From assembly GCA_016234705.1 (NCBI GenBank), contig JACRAS010000107.1:1-64000 (forward strand): a stretch of DNA of 64,000 bases, in the 5' to 3' direction. Below the pieces are notes generated by a model. The model ran no database searches and was not told the origin of the DNA. It was given only the letters and a program-made list of their open reading frames with translations. Source of the DNA: Betaproteobacteria bacterium. GTDB lineage: Bacteria > Pseudomonadota > Gammaproteobacteria > Burkholderiales > SG8-39. Positions within the stretch are counted from its first letter, which is position 1. Every line of letters begins with the position of its first letter. Shown here piece after piece: positions 1 through 8,485 of this stretch. The position numbers were made by a program, and so were the translations under genes.

Positions 1-139
1 CACGGATTAAAAGCACTCCCGTGCCAAATCGACGATCTTGGATAACATTCCCGCACTGTCCTTGTTTTTTTATGGAAAACACGGTTGGCGCGCGAGCGCG
101 CGCAATGACCTGTGACGATATCTAAGACGCCTTATGTAG

Positions 140-928
140 ATGAAACACATCCCGCGCAAACGATTTGGCCAGCATTTTCTCACCGACCAGGCCGTGATCG
201 GCGACATCGTCGCCGCGATCGGGCCGCGGGCGGGCGACGCGATGGTGGAAATCGGCCCGGGGCTGGGGGCTCTCACCACGCCGCTCTGTACGGTTCTGCG
301 TCACCTGCATGTGATCGAGATCGATCGCGATATCGTCGCGCGCCTCGAGCGTGCCTACCTGCCGGCGCGCCTCACGCTGCATACGGGCGATGTGCTCGAA
401 TTCGATTTTTCCGTGCTGCCGCGCGCGCTGCGCGTGGTCGGCAACCTGCCGTACAATATCTCCACGCCGCTGCTGTTCCATTTGGCGCGCTACGCGGAGC
501 GCATACAGGACATGCATTTCATGCTGCAAAAAGAGGTGGTCGAGCGCATGGTCGCCCGGCCGGGTGGCGGCGATTACGGCCGTTTGTCGGTGATGCTGCA
601 GTACCGCTTCGACATGGAGTTGCTGCTGGAGGTGGCGCCCGACGCCTTTTCGCCGCCGCCGCAGGTCGATTCAGCCGTGGTGCGCATGCTGCCGCGGCCG
701 CCGGCGCAGCTGGCGGCGGCGACCGAGGTAGGTCTGGCGCAGGTGGTGCGGCGTGCTTTTGCGCAGCGGCGCAAGACCTTGCGCAATTCCCTCGCCGGGC
801 TGCTTCGCGCCGGGGATTATGCCGCGCTGGGGATCGCACCGGGCCTGCGCGCCGAGAATCTGGCGGTGGCCGATTTTGTCGCCATTAGCAACTACCTGGC
901 GGAAAAAGAAAAATTGACGCAGAATTAA
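140..928 (+). CDS. rsmA: 16S rRNA dimethyladenosine transferase RsmA/KsgA
   Basis: A 262-aa protein of the usual RsmA length. It dimethylates two adjacent adenines near the 3' end of 16S rRNA during late 30S assembly, using S-adenosylmethionine in the cytoplasm. The N-terminus carries the family signature KRFGQHFL. The SAM-binding glycine loop reads VEIGPGLGALT near residue 35 and the catalytic NLPYNIS motif lies near residue 110. The ATG at 140 was chosen because the conserved N-terminus begins there; overlapping frames lack family motifs. In many betaproteobacteria rsmA lies near gloA, as here. The identification is secure. Confidence 0.97.
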   Translation: MKHIPRKRFGQHFLTDQAVIGDIVAAIGPRAGDAMVEIGPGLGALTTPLCTVLRHLHVIEIDRDIVARLERAYLPARLTLHTGDVLEFDFSVLPRALRVVGNLPYNISTPLLFHLARYAERIQDMHFMLQKEVVERMVARPGGGDYGRLSVMLQYRFDMELLLEVAPDAFSPPPQVDSAVVRMLPRPPAQLAAATEVGLAQVVRRAFAQRRKTLRNSLAGLLRAGDYAALGIAPGLRAENLAVADFVAISNYLAEKEKLTQN

Positions 929-930
929 TA

Positions 931-959
931 TTCACAAAAGCGCCCGCGGCTGGCACAAT
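931..959 (+). promoter_or_regulatory. possible sigma70-type promoter of the 218-aa hypothetical
   Basis: TTCACA (931-936) and CACAAT (954-959) are separated by 17 bp and lie about 45 bp upstream of the ATG at 1005. Both boxes are imperfect matches, so this is a suggestion from sequence only. Confidence 0.3.
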
Positions 960-1004
960 AGACACCCTCGCCGTTCCAGCCAAGCGTTTATCCCGGAGAA
1001 TAGT

Positions 1005-1661
1005 ATGGGCCTGCTCGATGACCTGAAAAAACAGGCAGACATGGTGAAGAGCCAGCAGCTTTCGCAGCAGTCAATGCTGCAGGAAAGCATCAAGCTGGTC
1101 GAGGCCAGAATGCACCAGACGTTCCTTTACCTGAACGATCTGCTCAAGCAGTTGGCGGTGCTCAGGCCGACCAACCCGACGGCGTATTCGATACCGGGAA
1201 TAGGCGATTTCCAGAATCTGGCGTTCGCGGAATCCTTCATCGACTACCGCAAGAAAAAGATCGGCGACAAGGACTATTACGACTTCATTACTTTTTTCAT
1301 CAGATGGACTTTACCCACGAGCCTCGTCCTAGAGCGCGACATGCCCGCCACGATGCAGAAGGTGCGCGATGTGCTGTGGAACTACGGCCTGAAATTTACC
1401 GAAGAGGAAGTCAAAAAGCCGGGCGGCGGCTTCCAGAAGATGAAATTCACCGTGCCTGCTACCATCACCTGCGACATCACCGTCGCAGCCGACTATGAAA
1501 ACTGCCGGCTGGTGGTGAAGGGCAAGCACTTCCTGCGCCTGGGCGCGGATGAGCTGCGCATTCCCGCGGGCGACATCAACGAGGCGCTGCTGGAAGAGTT
1601 CGCCAAGATGCTGATCGGCCAGCCCAGCGTGCTGCGAAAGTATCGCGCCGCCACGCTCTAG
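1005..1661 (+). CDS. conserved hypothetical protein, 218 aa
   Basis: I do not recognise a named family with certainty. The protein is soluble, with no signal peptide or membrane segment. Residues 1-50 are helical and rich in Gln, Lys and Leu. The middle part contains IDYRKKKIGDKDYYDF and is rich in aromatic and charged residues. The C-terminal half has beta-type segments and ends in a helix (NEALLEEFAKMLIG). Codon use matches the neighbouring housekeeping genes and the start has upstream purines (CCCGGAGAATAGT), so it is very probably a real gene. It sits between rsmA and gloA and is transcribed with rsmA or from its own promoter. Confidence 0.8.
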   Translation: MGLLDDLKKQADMVKSQQLSQQSMLQESIKLVEARMHQTFLYLNDLLKQLAVLRPTNPTAYSIPGIGDFQNLAFAESFIDYRKKKIGDKDYYDFITFFIRWTLPTSLVLERDMPATMQKVRDVLWNYGLKFTEEEVKKPGGGFQKMKFTVPATITCDITVAADYENCRLVVKGKHFLRLGADELRIPAGDINEALLEEFAKMLIGQPSVLRKYRAATL

Positions 1662-1680
1662 CGCGAACGAACGCGCCTGA

Positions 1681-1749
1681 TCATTTTCGCTGGATCAGCT
1701 CGATCTTGTATCCGTCCGGATCCTGCACGAAGGCGATTAGCGTGCGCGC
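1681..1749 (-). pseudogene. orphan 3' fragment of a second gloA
   Basis: The minus strand reads [20 protein letters not shown] then RK and a TGA stop at 1681-1683. This is nearly identical to the last 22 codons of gloA, whose stop lies 132 bp upstream at 1813, but synonymous positions differ clearly. No start or upstream glyoxalase sequence precedes it. It is the tail of a diverged duplicate or of a recombined allele. Confidence 0.8.
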
Positions 1750-1812
1750 CGTAGCGAGGAGCAGGGGTCCCGCTTGCGGGGATGCGACCGCGCAGGCGCG
1801 CGTGGGCACGGT

Positions 1813-2199
1813 TCAGGAGCTGTGCTGGATTAGCTCTATCTTATAGCCGTCAGGATCCTGGACGAACGCGATTACCGTGCTGCCCCCTTTGACCGGTCCG
1901 GCTTCGCGGCTCACGATGCCGCCCTTTGCCTTGACCGTTTTGCAGGTTTCATAGGCGTCGGGCACCTCGATTGCGAGATGCCCGAATGCGTTGCCCATGT
2001 CGTACTTGTCCACGCCATAGTTGTAGGTGAGTTCGATCACGGCGTGCGCGTCCTCGGCGCCGTAGCCGACGAAGGCGAGCGAGTATTTCTGTTCCGGCCG
2101 GTCGGTGGTGCGCAAGAGCTTCATGCCCATGACCTCGGTGTAGAATTTCACCGAACGTTCCATGTTGGCCACGCGCAGCATCGTATGCAGTATTTTCAC
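1813..2199 (-). CDS. gloA: lactoylglutathione lyase (glyoxalase I)
   Basis: The enzyme isomerises the hemithioacetal of methylglyoxal and glutathione to S-lactoylglutathione, the first step of cytoplasmic methylglyoxal detoxification, and uses a divalent metal. The 128-aa product has the single-domain VOC fold: [16 protein letters not shown] at the N-terminus (metal-binding His near residue 5), an ELTYNYG stretch, GHLAIEVPD (second His) and the C-terminal [10 protein letters not shown] with the metal-binding Glu. An upstream extension is open, but the GTG at 2199 is the better start. It has a perfect AGGAGG (2207-2212) seven bases upstream and gives the conserved N-terminus. Confidence 0.95.
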   Translation of the reverse strand: MKILHTMLRVANMERSVKFYTEVMGMKLLRTTDRPEQKYSLAFVGYGAEDAHAVIELTYNYGVDKYDMGNAFGHLAIEVPDAYETCKTVKAKGGIVSREAGPVKGGSTVIAFVQDPDGYKIELIQHSS

Positions 2200-2274
2200 C
2201 GCGATTCCTCCTATACCGGACAAGCCGGAAGCGAACAAAGAGTCTCCGCTCTGGGAAAAACCCTTATCCCACGA

Positions 2275-2300
2275 ACAAGGGGGGGTGCACCCCCCCTTGT
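2275..2300. repeat. perfect 26-bp palindrome (11-bp arms)
   Basis: ACAAGGGGGGG, TGCA and CCCCCCCTTGT form a perfect hairpin in the gloA-ygjP gap. It has no U-run in either direction, so it is not a canonical terminator. It may still block transcription entering from the glyQ operon. Confidence 0.7.
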
Positions 2301-2375
2301 AAATCCCCCCGCGCATGCGCTCTCGCTATTTATCGAAATCTTCGTCATTTATGTCAATTTCTGTCTTAAAAGAGA

Positions 2376-3128
2376 CTATAAGATCGGCAGGCGGTGCGTG
2401 CAGTCGCGCAGTTCCCTGCGCGCCGCTTGGTAATCGGGATAGAGGTCGCCGACCACCGCCCAGAAGCGCGCCGAGTGGTTCATTTCCCGCAGATGCGCCA
2501 GTTCGTGCGCGACCACGTAATCGACGAGGTGCAGCGGCAGGTGTATCAGGCGCCAGTTGAGGCGCACATGCCCGTCATTCCGGCACACTCCCCATTGCGT
2601 GCGGGCATTGGACAGCGCCAGCGCCGGCGTCGGCACGCCCAGGCCGGCGGCGTACAGCGCCAGGCGCTCGCCGAACAGCGCTCGCGCCCGGTCTTTGAAC
2701 CAGGCGATGCCGCGCTTTCTCAACGCCGCCGGTTCGGCGCGGGGTGCAAGGCCGATGCCGAGGCGTCCATGTTCCAGACTGATGTCGCACCGGCCGGGCA
2801 TGAGCTCGATTCTGACCGGTGTCCCCAGCAGCGCGATCATGGTCCCATCGCCCCAGTTCACCACCGGCGGCTTGGGCGCGGCGCGCCGCTCGGACAGTTT
2901 TTTCAGCACCCAGCGCGCTTTTTCCCGGATAAAAGCCTCGACCTCGGCGATGGGCGTATGCCCGGGCGTGGCCACGCGCAGGCCGTCGTCGCCGATCACC
3001 AGGCCGATAGAGCGCCGCCGCGCGCGGCGCAAGCGGTAGCCGACGATCTCGCGCTCGAGCTGGATATAGCGCAGCGTGCCCATCGGCGTGGGCACGGGCG
3101 CCAGGGCAAGCGGCAGTTCAAGCTGCAT
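2376..3128 (-). CDS. YgjP-family zinc metallopeptidase-like protein
   Basis: A 250-aa protein of the YgjP (M48/SprT-like, DUF45) family. The zinc motif HELAHLREMNHSARFW lies near residue 205, with the two His and Glu of HExxH intact and the downstream third His. The N-terminal half (YRLRRARRRSIGLVI) is the basic beta region typical of the family. No signal peptide is seen, so it should be cytoplasmic; the substrate is unknown. It is the last gene of the glyQ operon and its start overlaps the end of plsC by 11 bp, which suggests translational coupling. Confidence 0.88.
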   Translation of the reverse strand: MQLELPLALAPVPTPMGTLRYIQLEREIVGYRLRRARRRSIGLVIGDDGLRVATPGHTPIAEVEAFIREKARWVLKKLSERRAAPKPPVVNWGDGTMIALLGTPVRIELMPGRCDISLEHGRLGIGLAPRAEPAALRKRGIAWFKDRARALFGERLALYAAGLGVPTPALALSNARTQWGVCRNDGHVRLNWRLIHLPLHLVDYVVAHELAHLREMNHSARFWAVVGDLYPDYQAARRELRDCTHRLPIL

Positions 3129-3849
3129 TGTTTTCGCGCTTCGCGCGCACCAGGATCTCGACCTGGCCTTCGATCCAGTCCTCGACTTTGCGCATCAGTT
3201 GTTTGGGCGTTTGGCCGGCGCTGGCTATGGGCGCGCCGATCACCACCGTCACCTTGCCCGGGTATTTGAGGAAGGAATTGCGCGGCCAGAGCAGTCCCGC
3301 GTTGTGTGCGACCGGCAGCACGCGCGCGCCGGTCTGCACCGCAATGTATGCGCCGCCGAGCTTGTATTCGCCGTGCTTGCCCACGGCGATGCGGGTGCCT
3401 TCCGGGTAGATCATGATGGAAAACCCCTGGGCGAGGCGCTCCTTGCCGAGTTCGATCGTGCGGCGCAATGCGTTCATGCGGTCGGTGCGGTTGATGAAAA
3501 TCGGGCTGAACAACGCCAGCCCCCAGCCAAGGAACGGCAGCCACATCAGTTCGCGCTTCATCACATAGACGTGCGGCGGAAAAATCTCGGAGTAAGCAAG
3601 GGTTTCCCAGGCCGAGGAATGCTTGGACAGGATCACCACCGGTTCGGCGGGTATGTTTTCGCGGCCGCGCACCTCGTAGCGGATGCCGAGCAGATAAATC
3701 GCCAGCCAGGCGGCGAGGCGCGGCCAGCCGGCGACGATCTTCCAGCGCGGGATGCGCGGCAGCGGCGCGACGCACATTACCAGCACCCAATAGGGAACGA
3801 CGATGACGACCAGGAGGAGGTAGTAGATGAGCGCGCGCAGGAAGTTCAT
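3118..3849 (-). CDS. plsC: 1-acyl-sn-glycerol-3-phosphate acyltransferase (PlsC family)
   Basis: The enzyme should acylate lysophosphatidate to phosphatidate in phospholipid synthesis, at the inner membrane. The 243-aa protein begins with a membrane segment (MNFLRALIYYLLLVVIVVPY). It carries acyltransferase motif I as SKHSSAWETL (HxxxxE rather than the commoner HxxxxD), motif II around INRTDRMNALRR and motif III YPEGTR. The ATG at 3849 overlaps the gmhB stop as ATGA; longer upstream reading belongs to the gmhB region in another frame. A specialised lysolipid acyltransferase cannot be excluded. Confidence 0.92.
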   Translation of the reverse strand: MNFLRALIYYLLLVVIVVPYWVLVMCVAPLPRIPRWKIVAGWPRLAAWLAIYLLGIRYEVRGRENIPAEPVVILSKHSSAWETLAYSEIFPPHVYVMKRELMWLPFLGWGLALFSPIFINRTDRMNALRRTIELGKERLAQGFSIMIYPEGTRIAVGKHGEYKLGGAYIAVQTGARVLPVAHNAGLLWPRNSFLKYPGKVTVVIGAPIASAGQTPKQLMRKVEDWIEGQVEILVRAKRENNAA

Positions 3850-4379
3850 GCGGCGAGCGCCATGGCCGCGGCGGCCAGGTCCCGGTGGATTTCGGTGCCT
3901 TCGGGCAGGCCGCCCGCCTTCAGCGTCTGCTCGCCCTTGCCGGTCAGCACCAGGATCGGCCGGGCGCCGGCTGCGTCCGCCGCCTGCAGGTCGCGCAGGG
4001 AGTCGCCGATCGCCGGCATCGCCTCGAGCGCGACGTTGAAGCGCTCGGCGATCTCCACCAGCATGCCCGGCTGCGGCTTGCGGCAGGCGCAGCCCGCGTC
4101 CTGCGCGTGCGGGCAGAAGAACACGGCGTCGATGCGTCCGCCCAACTGGTTCACCGCCTTGTGCATCTTGTCGTGCATGGCGTTGAGCGTGGCCATGTCG
4201 AACAAGCCCCGCCCCAGGCCGGACTGGTTGGTGGCGACCACCACGCGAAAGCCCGCCTGGGTGAAGCGTGCGATCGCCTCCAGGCTGCCCGCGATGGGCT
4301 GCCATTCATCCGGGCTCTTGACGTACTGCTCGCTGTCGCGGTTGATCACGCCGTCGCGGTCGAGGATGACGAGTTTCAT
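3846..4379 (-). CDS. gmhB: D-glycero-beta-D-manno-heptose 1,7-bisphosphate 7-phosphatase
   Basis: A HAD-superfamily phosphatase of 177 aa that removes the C7 phosphate in ADP-heptose synthesis for the lipopolysaccharide inner core. Visible motifs: HAD motif I DRDGVIN with the nucleophile and acid Asp near residues 8-10, motif II VVATNQSG, a Cys/His zinc site (CPHAQDAGCACRKP) typical of GmhB, and motif IV GDSLRDLQAA. It overlaps both glyS and plsC by 4 nt, so it is cotranscribed and probably translationally coupled. Confidence 0.94.
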   Translation of the reverse strand: MKLVILDRDGVINRDSEQYVKSPDEWQPIAGSLEAIARFTQAGFRVVVATNQSGLGRGLFDMATLNAMHDKMHKAVNQLGGRIDAVFFCPHAQDAGCACRKPQPGMLVEIAERFNVALEAMPAIGDSLRDLQAADAAGARPILVLTGKGEQTLKAGGLPEGTEIHRDLAAAAMALAA

Positions 4380-6478
4380 GCGGCGAGTTTGGAAATGTCG
4401 GCGACGCGGTTCATCTCGTCGCGCAGATCGTTGAGAAGCGCAAGGCGGTTTTTCCGTACTGCTTGATCGTCCACCATCACCATGACCGTTTCAAAAAAGG
4501 CATCGACCGGAGATTTTAGTATCGCAAATGCTTTCAGGTAGCCGGTATAGTCGCCTGCCTGAAACAAAGGCGTCGCCTTCCGGGATGCTTTTTCAAGGGC
4601 GTCGAACAAATCGCGCTCCGCCGGTTCCTTCAGCGCATGCGCTTGCGCCTTGTTGAACGACTCGCCTTTTGCTTCGGCCTGTTTCAGGATGTTGGCGACG
4701 CGCTTGTTCGCGGCGGCAAGACTCGCAGCTTCGGGTAGGGCCGCAAATGTACGCACGGCCGCGAGCTGGCGGGGTATCAGATCAAGCGATGCCGGATTCA
4801 TACTGAGCACCGATTCGACTTCGTTTGCGCTATAGCCGGCCTCGCGCAGATAGCTGCGCAAACGTTCAAGGACGAAGATCCGGAGATCCGTATGGGCTTG
4901 TCCGACCATGCCGCGCGGAAACACCGAGAACGCCGCAGCGACGAGATCGAACAGCGATAACTTTAGGCCGCTTTCAACCAGAATTCGGATAACGCCGAGC
5001 GCGTGGCGCCTGAGCGCGAACGGATCCTTGTCGCCGCTAGGTTCTTGGCCGACGCCGAACATGCCCGCGAGCGTTTCCAATTTATCGGCCAGAGCAAGGG
5101 CAAGCGCGATGTTGTTAACAGGTAGCGCATCCCCGGCAAAACGCGGACGGTAGTGTTGTTCAATGGCAATCGCCACGAGCGGCGGCTCGCCATCGGAAAG
5201 CGCGTAATAGCGTCCCATGACGCCCTGCAGTTCCGGAAACTCGCCGACCATGCTGGTGACAAGATCGGCTTTGGCTAGCAGGGCGGCGCGATCGGCGAGC
5301 GCCGGGTCGGCGCCGATTTTCTGCGCAATTGCTTTCGCTAGTACGCGTACGCGCTCCACCCTTTCGAGCTGGCTGCCGAGCTTGTTGTGATAGGTGACGT
5401 TTGCCAATTGCGGCACGCGATCGGCGAGTTTCGTTTTTTTGTCCGTCTCGAAAAAGAAGCGCGCATCAGCCAGGCGCGGCCGCACTACCCGCTGGTTGCC
5501 TTCGACGATGTTCTTCGGGTTCTCTAGGCGCATGTTGCTGACGATGAGGAATTTGTCGGTCAGCTTTCCGGGCTGATCGAACAGCGGAAAATACTTCTGG
5601 TTTGTCCGCATGGTCAGAATCAGGCATTCCTGCGGCACGGACAGAAACTCCGACTCGAACTCGCCGACGTAGACGGTCGGATATTCGACTAGCGCCGTAA
5701 CTTCGTCCAGCAATGGCGCCACATCGGCCTCGGGGCCAAGCGACGCCTTAAGCTCGGCGGCCTTTGCGCGCAGTTGCCGTTCGGCTTCAATCCGGCGCCC
5801 GTCGAAAGACGCGATAACCTTGCCATGCGCGGCAAGCGCTTCCTCGTAAGCGTCTGCCGTGGCGACGGAAATATCCTTGGCGCCGAGGAAGCGATGGCCG
5901 TGGGTGATGCGGCCCGCTTTCAGGCCGAGAATGGAGATGTCCACGATCTCGTCGCCGTAGAGCGCGACCAGTCCATGCGCGGGGCGTACGAATTGCACGG
6001 TGCTCGCGCCGTCGGCGAGCTGGTAGCTCATGACTTTGGGGATGGGCAACTTGGCAATTGCGTCTTGCAGCGCAGTCTGAAGGCCGGCGGCGAGTGACAC
6101 CCCGGAGATGATCTGATTCAGGAACGCGTATTCGGCATCGCCTTCGATCCGGCGCTCGAGTTGAGCTGCGGCCGCTCCTTCCTTTTCCAGTCGTTTTGCC
6201 AGCGCCGCGCTCGGCTTGCCGTCGGCGCCGAACGCGACTTTGGAAGGCATGAGTTTCTTCGACTCGGTTCGGTCCAATGTCTTCCGCCGCACGTCTTTGA
6301 TAAGTACCGCCAATCTGCGCGGAGTGGCGAAGATCCTGGTATCGTTTGTGGCCCCGTCCTTCAACCGTGCCCGCATCAGACCATCCTGCAACTGGTAGCC
6401 GAACGCCTCGCCGAGCTGCTTCAGCGCTTTCGGCGGCAGTTCTTCGGTGAATAGCTCCACCAGCAGACTCGCGTTCAT
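4376..6478 (-). CDS. glyS: glycine--tRNA ligase beta subunit
   Basis: A 700-aa beta subunit of the tetrameric bacterial glycyl-tRNA synthetase. It binds tRNA(Gly) and works with GlyQ in the cytoplasm. The N-terminus [16 protein letters not shown] is diagnostic. The central part contains the HD-like region ([16 protein letters not shown]) and the C-terminal anticodon-binding domain closes with [11 protein letters not shown] followed by NRLALLNDL. Length is typical. It overlaps glyQ by 4 nt upstream and gmhB by 4 nt downstream. Confidence 0.97.
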   Translation of the reverse strand: MNASLLVELFTEELPPKALKQLGEAFGYQLQDGLMRARLKDGATNDTRIFATPRRLAVLIKDVRRKTLDRTESKKLMPSKVAFGADGKPSAALAKRLEKEGAAAAQLERRIEGDAEYAFLNQIISGVSLAAGLQTALQDAIAKLPIPKVMSYQLADGASTVQFVRPAHGLVALYGDEIVDISILGLKAGRITHGHRFLGAKDISVATADAYEEALAAHGKVIASFDGRRIEAERQLRAKAAELKASLGPEADVAPLLDEVTALVEYPTVYVGEFESEFLSVPQECLILTMRTNQKYFPLFDQPGKLTDKFLIVSNMRLENPKNIVEGNQRVVRPRLADARFFFETDKKTKLADRVPQLANVTYHNKLGSQLERVERVRVLAKAIAQKIGADPALADRAALLAKADLVTSMVGEFPELQGVMGRYYALSDGEPPLVAIAIEQHYRPRFAGDALPVNNIALALALADKLETLAGMFGVGQEPSGDKDPFALRRHALGVIRILVESGLKLSLFDLVAAAFSVFPRGMVGQAHTDLRIFVLERLRSYLREAGYSANEVESVLSMNPASLDLIPRQLAAVRTFAALPEAASLAAANKRVANILKQAEAKGESFNKAQAHALKEPAERDLFDALEKASRKATPLFQAGDYTGYLKAFAILKSPVDAFFETVMVMVDDQAVRKNRLALLNDLRDEMNRVADISKLAA

Positions 6479-7422
6479 GCCGCCGCTTCCTCTCTCTTAC
6501 CAAGCTCAGTTTTCAGTGCGGCGAGATCGATGCCGAGGCGATGCAGCTCGTTCGGCGTGCACATCGGGAAATCCTGGCGCAAGCGGGAATCAAAATACGA
6601 CTGCGACACGCTGCGCGCAAGGTTGCGTATGCGGCCGATGTAGGCGGCGCGCTCCGTGACCGAGATCGCGCCGCGCGCATCGAGCAGGTTGAAGGTATGT
6701 GCGGCTTTCAGCACTTTCTCGTAGGCGGGCAAGGCCAGCTTGGCCTGCATCAGGCGTTTGGCGTCCGCTTCGTGGTCGCCGAAATGCCGGAACAGCATGG
6801 CCGCGTCGGACTGCTCGAAGTTGTAAGTCGATTGCTCCACTTCGTTCTGGTGATAGACGTCACGGTAAGTCACGCCCGGCGTCCACACCAGGTCGAATAC
6901 GTTCTCGACGCCCTGCAGGTACATCGCGAGGCGCTCGATGCCGTAGGTTATTTCGCCGGTGATCGGCTTGCACTCCAGGCCGCCCACCTGCTGGAAATAG
7001 GTGAACTGGGTTACTTCCATCCCGTTCAGCCAGACCTCCCAACCCAGGCCCCAGGCGCCAAGCGTGGGATTCTCCCAGTCGTCCTCGACGAAGCGGACGT
7101 CGTTTTGCTGCAAATCGAGACCTATCGCGGCGAGGGAGTCGAGATAGAGGTCGATGATGTCCGGCGGCGAGGGCTTGAGCACCACCTGATACTGATAGTA
7201 GTGCTGCAGGCGGTTGGGATTCTCGCCGTAGCGGCCGTCCTTGGGGCGGCGCGACGGTTGGACGTAGGCGGCGCGCCAGGGCTCGGGGCCGAGCGCGCGC
7301 AGGAACGTGGCGGTGTGCGAAGTGCCGGCGCCGACTTCCATGTCGTAAGGCTGCAATAGCGCGCAGCCCTGCCGGTCCCAATAGGACTGCAGCCTGAGAA
7401 TAAGTTCCTGGAAGGTGGGCAC
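6475..7422 (-). CDS. glyQ: glycine--tRNA ligase alpha subunit
   Basis: A 315-aa catalytic alpha subunit of glycyl-tRNA synthetase, which activates glycine with ATP. It starts [18 protein letters not shown], with the conserved [19 protein letters not shown] and [19 protein letters not shown] segments forming the class II active site. The ATG at 7422 gives the normal family N-terminus. It is the first gene of the five-gene minus-strand operon and has a credible promoter just upstream. Confidence 0.97.
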   Translation of the reverse strand: MPTFQELILRLQSYWDRQGCALLQPYDMEVGAGTSHTATFLRALGPEPWRAAYVQPSRRPKDGRYGENPNRLQHYYQYQVVLKPSPPDIIDLYLDSLAAIGLDLQQNDVRFVEDDWENPTLGAWGLGWEVWLNGMEVTQFTYFQQVGGLECKPITGEITYGIERLAMYLQGVENVFDLVWTPGVTYRDVYHQNEVEQSTYNFEQSDAAMLFRHFGDHEADAKRLMQAKLALPAYEKVLKAAHTFNLLDARGAISVTERAAYIGRIRNLARSVSQSYFDSRLRQDFPMCTPNELHRLGIDLAALKTELGKREEAAA

Positions 7423-7464
7423 GAATTTCGGACGCTTAAAAATTGGGACGCCGGGAAAGCCGCA

Positions 7465-7493
7465 ATTTTACAGGCTTTCCGACCGACGAGAAA
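7465..7493 (-). promoter_or_regulatory. likely promoter of the glyQ operon
   Basis: On the minus strand a -10 box TAAAAT (7465-7470) is followed by TGCGG, an arrangement common in betaproteobacteria. A weak -35 TTTCTC (7488-7493) lies 17 bp upstream. The mobile cassette boundary is only about 28 bp further upstream. Confidence 0.5.
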
Positions 7494-7562
7494 CCGAAAA
7501 CAAGGTCGCGATCTCGGCTGCGGGTGGTGTCTCAGTTCGATGTGTAACGGTCGTAATAGGAT

Positions 7563-7579
7563 TGAGTCAACTTGACTCA
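7563..7579. repeat. 17-bp perfect palindrome inside the cassette end
   Basis: TGAGTCAA, C, TTGACTCA. A palindrome of the same pattern (TGGGTCAA, A, TTGACCCA) sits next to a matching terminator at 19203-19219. It is probably a conserved subterminal element, perhaps a protein-binding site. Confidence 0.6.
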
Positions 7580-7632
7580 CTGGCAAGCTTGATTTATGGC
7601 ACCTGTTATTTTGACATAACAAGCTTGTTAGA

Positions 7633-7657
7633 CAAAAAACCCGCTGAAGCGAGTTTA
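7633..7657 (-). terminator. rho-independent terminator of the NYN gene
   Basis: The minus-strand transcript forms AAACTCGC, loop TTCA, GCGGGTTT followed by more T residues. All pairs close once a U-G wobble is allowed. The NYN stop codon (7655-7657) overlaps the stem. Confidence 0.8.
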
Positions 7658-8221
7658 GAATTGTCTTGTTATTTTCTCGACAGTGCTTGGCTCTAACATT
7701 TTTCGCTCATCGCAGCATTGAATTAGATCTCTGCTTGCATGCGTGTCCGCTGTTGCTCCACCATGCCACAATGTAACTATAATGCCTTCCCGCTTTACCG
7801 CTTCTATCGCAGGGATAAAGTCGCTATCTCCAGAAAATAGCACAACATTCGAAATCATCCTTTTCCCCGCCAATAACGCCATATCGACGCCAAGCATGCA
7901 ATCAACTCGCTTCTGGACATAGATCGATTTGCCGTCAACGTTGACTCCAACTTTTGCTAGACGGCCTAGTCTCACCTCGAATCTTGGTAGCCGACCAAGG
8001 GCAGTTATGAATCTATGCTTGTTAGCATAGCGTGTCTTCTCTTCCTCTGTGGGCGGATTGCTCTGATACGGCATGCAATGATAATAATAAGTTCTGAATA
8101 GTTCATTTGGCGCAACCATTTCTTGCGCGAGCATCCCATAATCAACGCGCGCGTTTCCATGGTCATAGTAAAGGACTTTATCGACATACCCAGCATCCAG
8201 GAAGACCGCTGTCTTATCCAT
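7655..8221 (-). CDS. NYN-domain (LabA/DUF88-type) putative RNase
   Basis: A 188-aa single-domain protein of the NYN family, PIN-like metal-dependent nucleases. Acidic residues expected in the active site are visible: FLDAGY at residue 7-12, VDCMLGVDMALL in the middle and FSGDSDFIPAIEAVKREG near residue 130, the hallmark region of the LabA group. There is no signal peptide, so RNA cleavage in the cytoplasm is the likely activity; the target is unknown. The gene is AT-rich relative to its neighbours and is the sole cargo of a 935-bp element with inverted-repeat ends, so it was acquired horizontally. A probable promoter, an intrinsic-terminator-like leader and a 3' terminator all lie inside the element. 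Confidence 0.88.
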   Translation of the reverse strand: MDKTAVFLDAGYVDKVLYYDHGNARVDYGMLAQEMVAPNELFRTYYYHCMPYQSNPPTEEEKTRYANKHRFITALGRLPRFEVRLGRLAKVGVNVDGKSIYVQKRVDCMLGVDMALLAGKRMISNVVLFSGDSDFIPAIEAVKREGIIVTLWHGGATADTHASRDLIQCCDERKMLEPSTVEKITRQF

Positions 8222-8256
8222 CTTTCACCTCGGTCCAAACGCACAAAATATACCCC

Positions 8257-8295
8257 TAAAACAAAAAGGACCGGACCCCTTCGGGCCGATCCTTT
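8257..8295 (-). terminator. terminator-like hairpin in the leader of the NYN gene
   Basis: On the minus strand AAAGGA-CGG-CCC pairs with GGG-CCG-TCCTTT around a short loop and is followed by TTTTTGTTTT (8267 down to 8258). It lies between the probable promoter (8346-8373) and the NYN start at 8221, so it could attenuate the gene or end a short RNA of about 75 nt. Confidence 0.65.
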
Positions 8296-8345
8296 CATAT
8301 CTTTCTCCCGTGCCTACGGAACGAGAGAGTCCATACCTATTGTGA

Positions 8346-8373
8346 ATTCTATAGACATCCACATAAAAGTCAA
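8346..8373 (-). promoter_or_regulatory. probable promoter of the NYN gene
   Basis: Minus strand: -35 TTGACT (8368-8373), 16-bp spacer, -10 TAGAAT (8346-8351), each 5/6 to consensus. Transcription would start near 8339, giving a leader of about 115 nt. Confidence 0.55.
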
Positions 8374-8485
8374 GTTCAATTTGCCTTAATGGTTGGTAGC
8401 TACTCACCTAGCCAATTCAGCGATTTCTTCCAAGCTCCATAACTGAGACACTACCCGGCTGCGGCGAGATCGTGGGCCTCCTCGG

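Larger units (their letters stand above)
7522..8456. mobile_element. transposase-less mobile cassette carrying an NYN gene
   Basis: The ends are 16-bp terminal inverted repeats: GGGTGGTGTCTCAGTT (7522-7537) on the left and, read inward from the right, GGGTAGTGTCTCAGTT (8441-8456), 15/16 identical. GGCTGC flanks both ends as a direct repeat (7516-7521 and 8457-8462), extendable to GGCTGCGG if two bases are shared with the left end. Removing the insert rejoins CGATCTC (7509-7515) and GAGATCG (8466-8472) as arms of a hairpin, so the element appears to have landed in a stem-loop. The interior is AT-rich relative to its surroundings and encodes only the NYN protein. Structure is read directly from sequence; mobility in trans by an unidentified transposase is inferred. 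Confidence 0.75.

Noticed and set aside
2288-2320. GCATGCGCTCTCG shared between 2312 and 19270 as a repeat family
   Set aside because: Only 13 bp match and the surrounding sequence is unrelated; likely chance.
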